A stretch of 64,000 bases of DNA from JAAFHB01 sp942493325 (lineage in GTDB: Bacteria; Bacteroidota; Bacteroidia; Bacteroidales; Prolixibacteraceae). The DNA lies in assembly GCA_942493325.1 (NCBI GenBank), contig OW818689.1, positions 2,046,001-2,110,000 of the forward strand. The letters run 5' to 3'. The number at the start of each line of letters is the position of its first letter. Position 1 is the first letter of the stretch. Below the pieces are notes generated by a model. That model worked only from the letters and a program-made list of their open reading frames with translations, made no database searches and had not been told where the DNA came from. The position numbers were made by a program, and so were the translations under genes. This document shows positions 62,784-64,000 of this stretch, piece by piece.

Positions 62784-64000
62784 ATGGATTTGAATTATAG
62801 GCAAATTATAGCTGAACAGCGTGAAGAATTGGCAATAATTGAAAGCCGGGGATGGGTTCCGCGCGAAAACGAAAAAATGGTAAACACCGATAGCCGCCTG
62901 GTTCAAATCATAACCGGCGTTAGAAGATCGGGTAAATCCACCCTGGCTCATAGGGCATTACAGGGAACATCGTATGCCTATATCAATTTTGACGACGAAA
63001 GGTTAGTCGGTCTTTCTTCCGTGGACTTAAATAATCTGGTTGAAGCCCTTTATTCGGTTTATGGAGAATTTAGCCGACTCGTGCTGGATGAAATTCAAAA
63101 TGTTGAAGGATGGCACCTGTTTGTCAATCGTCTGCTGCGTAATAATATAAAACTGGTTGTAACCGGATCCAATTCAAAACTGCTCAGCCGAGAAATTGCT
63201 ACTCATCTGACAGGTCGATATTCATTGGTCGAATTATTACCCTTTTCCTTTCGTGAATTTCTATTTGCAAAAAATGTAAATTTCAAGGAAATGATTACAG
63301 CCAAAGATAAGGGTTTACTATCCGGATACCTTGAAGAATACTTAATTGACGGAGGTTTCCCTGAAATTGCTGCCGGTGAACCCAAACTCTCCTATATTCC
63401 CAATTTGTTTAATGCGATTGTAACCCATGACATTATCTACCGGTATAACATACGTCAGGTGCGTTCATTTCGGGATATGGCAATATGGCTCGCAGGAAAT
63501 TATGCAACGGAAATCAGTTATAATCGTTTGAAAAGCATTTTTGGTCTGGGCAGTGACCATACAATCAAAAATTACATTTCATATCTTGAAGAAGCATGGC
63601 TTTTTATATGCCTTCCAAAATTTTCATTTAAAAAGCAGGAAACACTTCGTTATCGAAAAATTTACGTCATAGATAATGCATTTGCCAGCATAATTGGAGC
63701 CGGGGCTACCCCAAACAGGGGTCGTCAGCTGGAAAATCTTGTTTTCCTTGAACTATTCCGCAGAAGGTTGTCGTTAAATTATGAACTCTTTTACTTCAAA
63801 AACAATATTGAGGTTGATTTTGTGATTTATCGTAACGGTCAGGTGCTTGAGCTTATTCAGGTATGCTTAACATTAACTGATACCAAAACCTTAAACAGGG
63901 AAATCAGGGCATTAAAAGTAGCCGCTAAAGAGCTTAATCCATTACGAATGTCTATTATAACCCTTAATGAAAAGCGGGAGTTGATAATGGATGATAAAAC
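62784..64000 (+). CDS. AAA+ ATPase (DUF4143 type), partial at right edge
   Basis: The frame from ATG 62784 is open for 405 codons to the window end. Walker A is TGVRRSGKST (about 44-53), Walker B LVLDEIQN (about 99-106), and a VVTGSNSKLL sensor segment follows. The C-terminal region has NNIEVDFVIYRNG and LELIQV, the position of the nuclease-like acidic residues in this family; the E-x-K of the 16.4 kb paralogue reads LIQV here. It belongs to the same general family as the ATPase at 16428 but is clearly a different subgroup. It is divergent from the nucleoside-hydrolase operon. Role unknown. Confidence 0.9.
   Translation, partial: MDLNYRQIIAEQREELAIIESRGWVPRENEKMVNTDSRLVQIITGVRRSGKSTLAHRALQGTSYAYINFDDERLVGLSSVDLNNLVEALYSVYGEFSRLVLDEIQNVEGWHLFVNRLLRNNIKLVVTGSNSKLLSREIATHLTGRYSLVELLPFSFREFLFAKNVNFKEMITAKDKGLLSGYLEEYLIDGGFPEIAAGEPKLSYIPNLFNAIVTHDIIYRYNIRQVRSFRDMAIWLAGNYATEISYNRLKSIFGLGSDHTIKNYISYLEEAWLFICLPKFSFKKQETLRYRKIYVIDNAFASIIGAGATPNRGRQLENLVFLELFRRRLSLNYELFYFKNNIEVDFVIYRNGQVLELIQVCLTLTDTKTLNREIRALKVAAKELNPLRMSIITLNEKRELIMDDK

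Noticed and set aside
1..64000. CRISPR arrays, tRNA/rRNA genes, transposases or integrases
   Set aside because: No regularly spaced repeats, no tRNA-like cloverleaf with a gene-like context and no transposase or integrase motifs were seen on either strand.

Overview
This window comes from a saccharolytic Bacteroidota, most likely an anaerobic or facultative member of the Bacteroidales/Marinilabiliales side of the phylum. Evidence: two SusC/SusD pairs, an ECF sigma/FecR pair, many lipoprotein-tagged glycoside hydrolases, -7 boxes of the Bacteroidota type TAnnTTTG, moderate GC and a glycyl radical enzyme (an oxygen-sensitive class). Nearly everything serves the breakdown of fucose- and mannose-rich glycans. 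No tRNA, rRNA, CRISPR array or complete transposon was seen.

Left part (1-16 kb). A minus-strand operon, GntR regulator - GH92 - GH92 - ROK kinase - GH92 (last gene cut by the left edge), is a self-regulated alpha-mannosidase module. Next to it lie a GH29 fucosidase and, divergently, a GH20 hexosaminidase that is split by a one-base deletion in a T run. Together they fit the trimming of N-glycan-like host or algal glycoproteins. A large MG2/TonB-plug-like surface protein follows.

16-18.6 kb is an accessory patch: an AAA+ ATPase of the DUF4143 type, two decayed ORF6N genes and an orphan VapB-type antitoxin.

18.7-27.4 kb is a complete Sus-type locus: ECF sigma, FecR, SusC with an STN signalling domain, SusD, a hairpin, then a GH29 fucosidase.

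27.5-41.4 kb is the most unusual region. Ten tightly spaced plus-strand genes encode two tandem paralogous TIM-barrel proteins of unknown family, a divergent GH29, a glycyl radical enzyme (GRE) with an atypical active-site loop, its radical-SAM activase, a FucP-like transporter lacking a key Asp, a GHL6-like putative glycosidase, a URO-D/MtaA-like protein, a RhaT-like symporter and another GH29. I read it as an anaerobic catabolic pathway for a modified 6-deoxysugar released by the fucosidases. The chemistry is not assigned. No fucose isomerase, kinase or aldolase is present in the window.

41.5-44.8 kb holds an AT-rich pair: a c-heme-motif beta-propeller lipoprotein and a DUF6057-like membrane protein. 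45-54.9 kb is a second SusC/SusD locus with GH95 fucosidase, an EEP-family phosphodiesterase and a metallophosphoesterase. Its upstream region is a deletion scar: the first codons of a sigma factor are joined to the tail of a fecR gene, and the SusC has lost its STN domain, so the trans-envelope signalling module was removed at both ends. 55-62.6 kb is a minus-strand operon of four exported proteins (nucleoside-hydrolase-like, DUF5060/DUF4038 apiosidase-like, GHL6-like, DUF4965 glutaminase-like) with a nested inverted-repeat element inside. A second AAA+ ATPase runs off the right edge.
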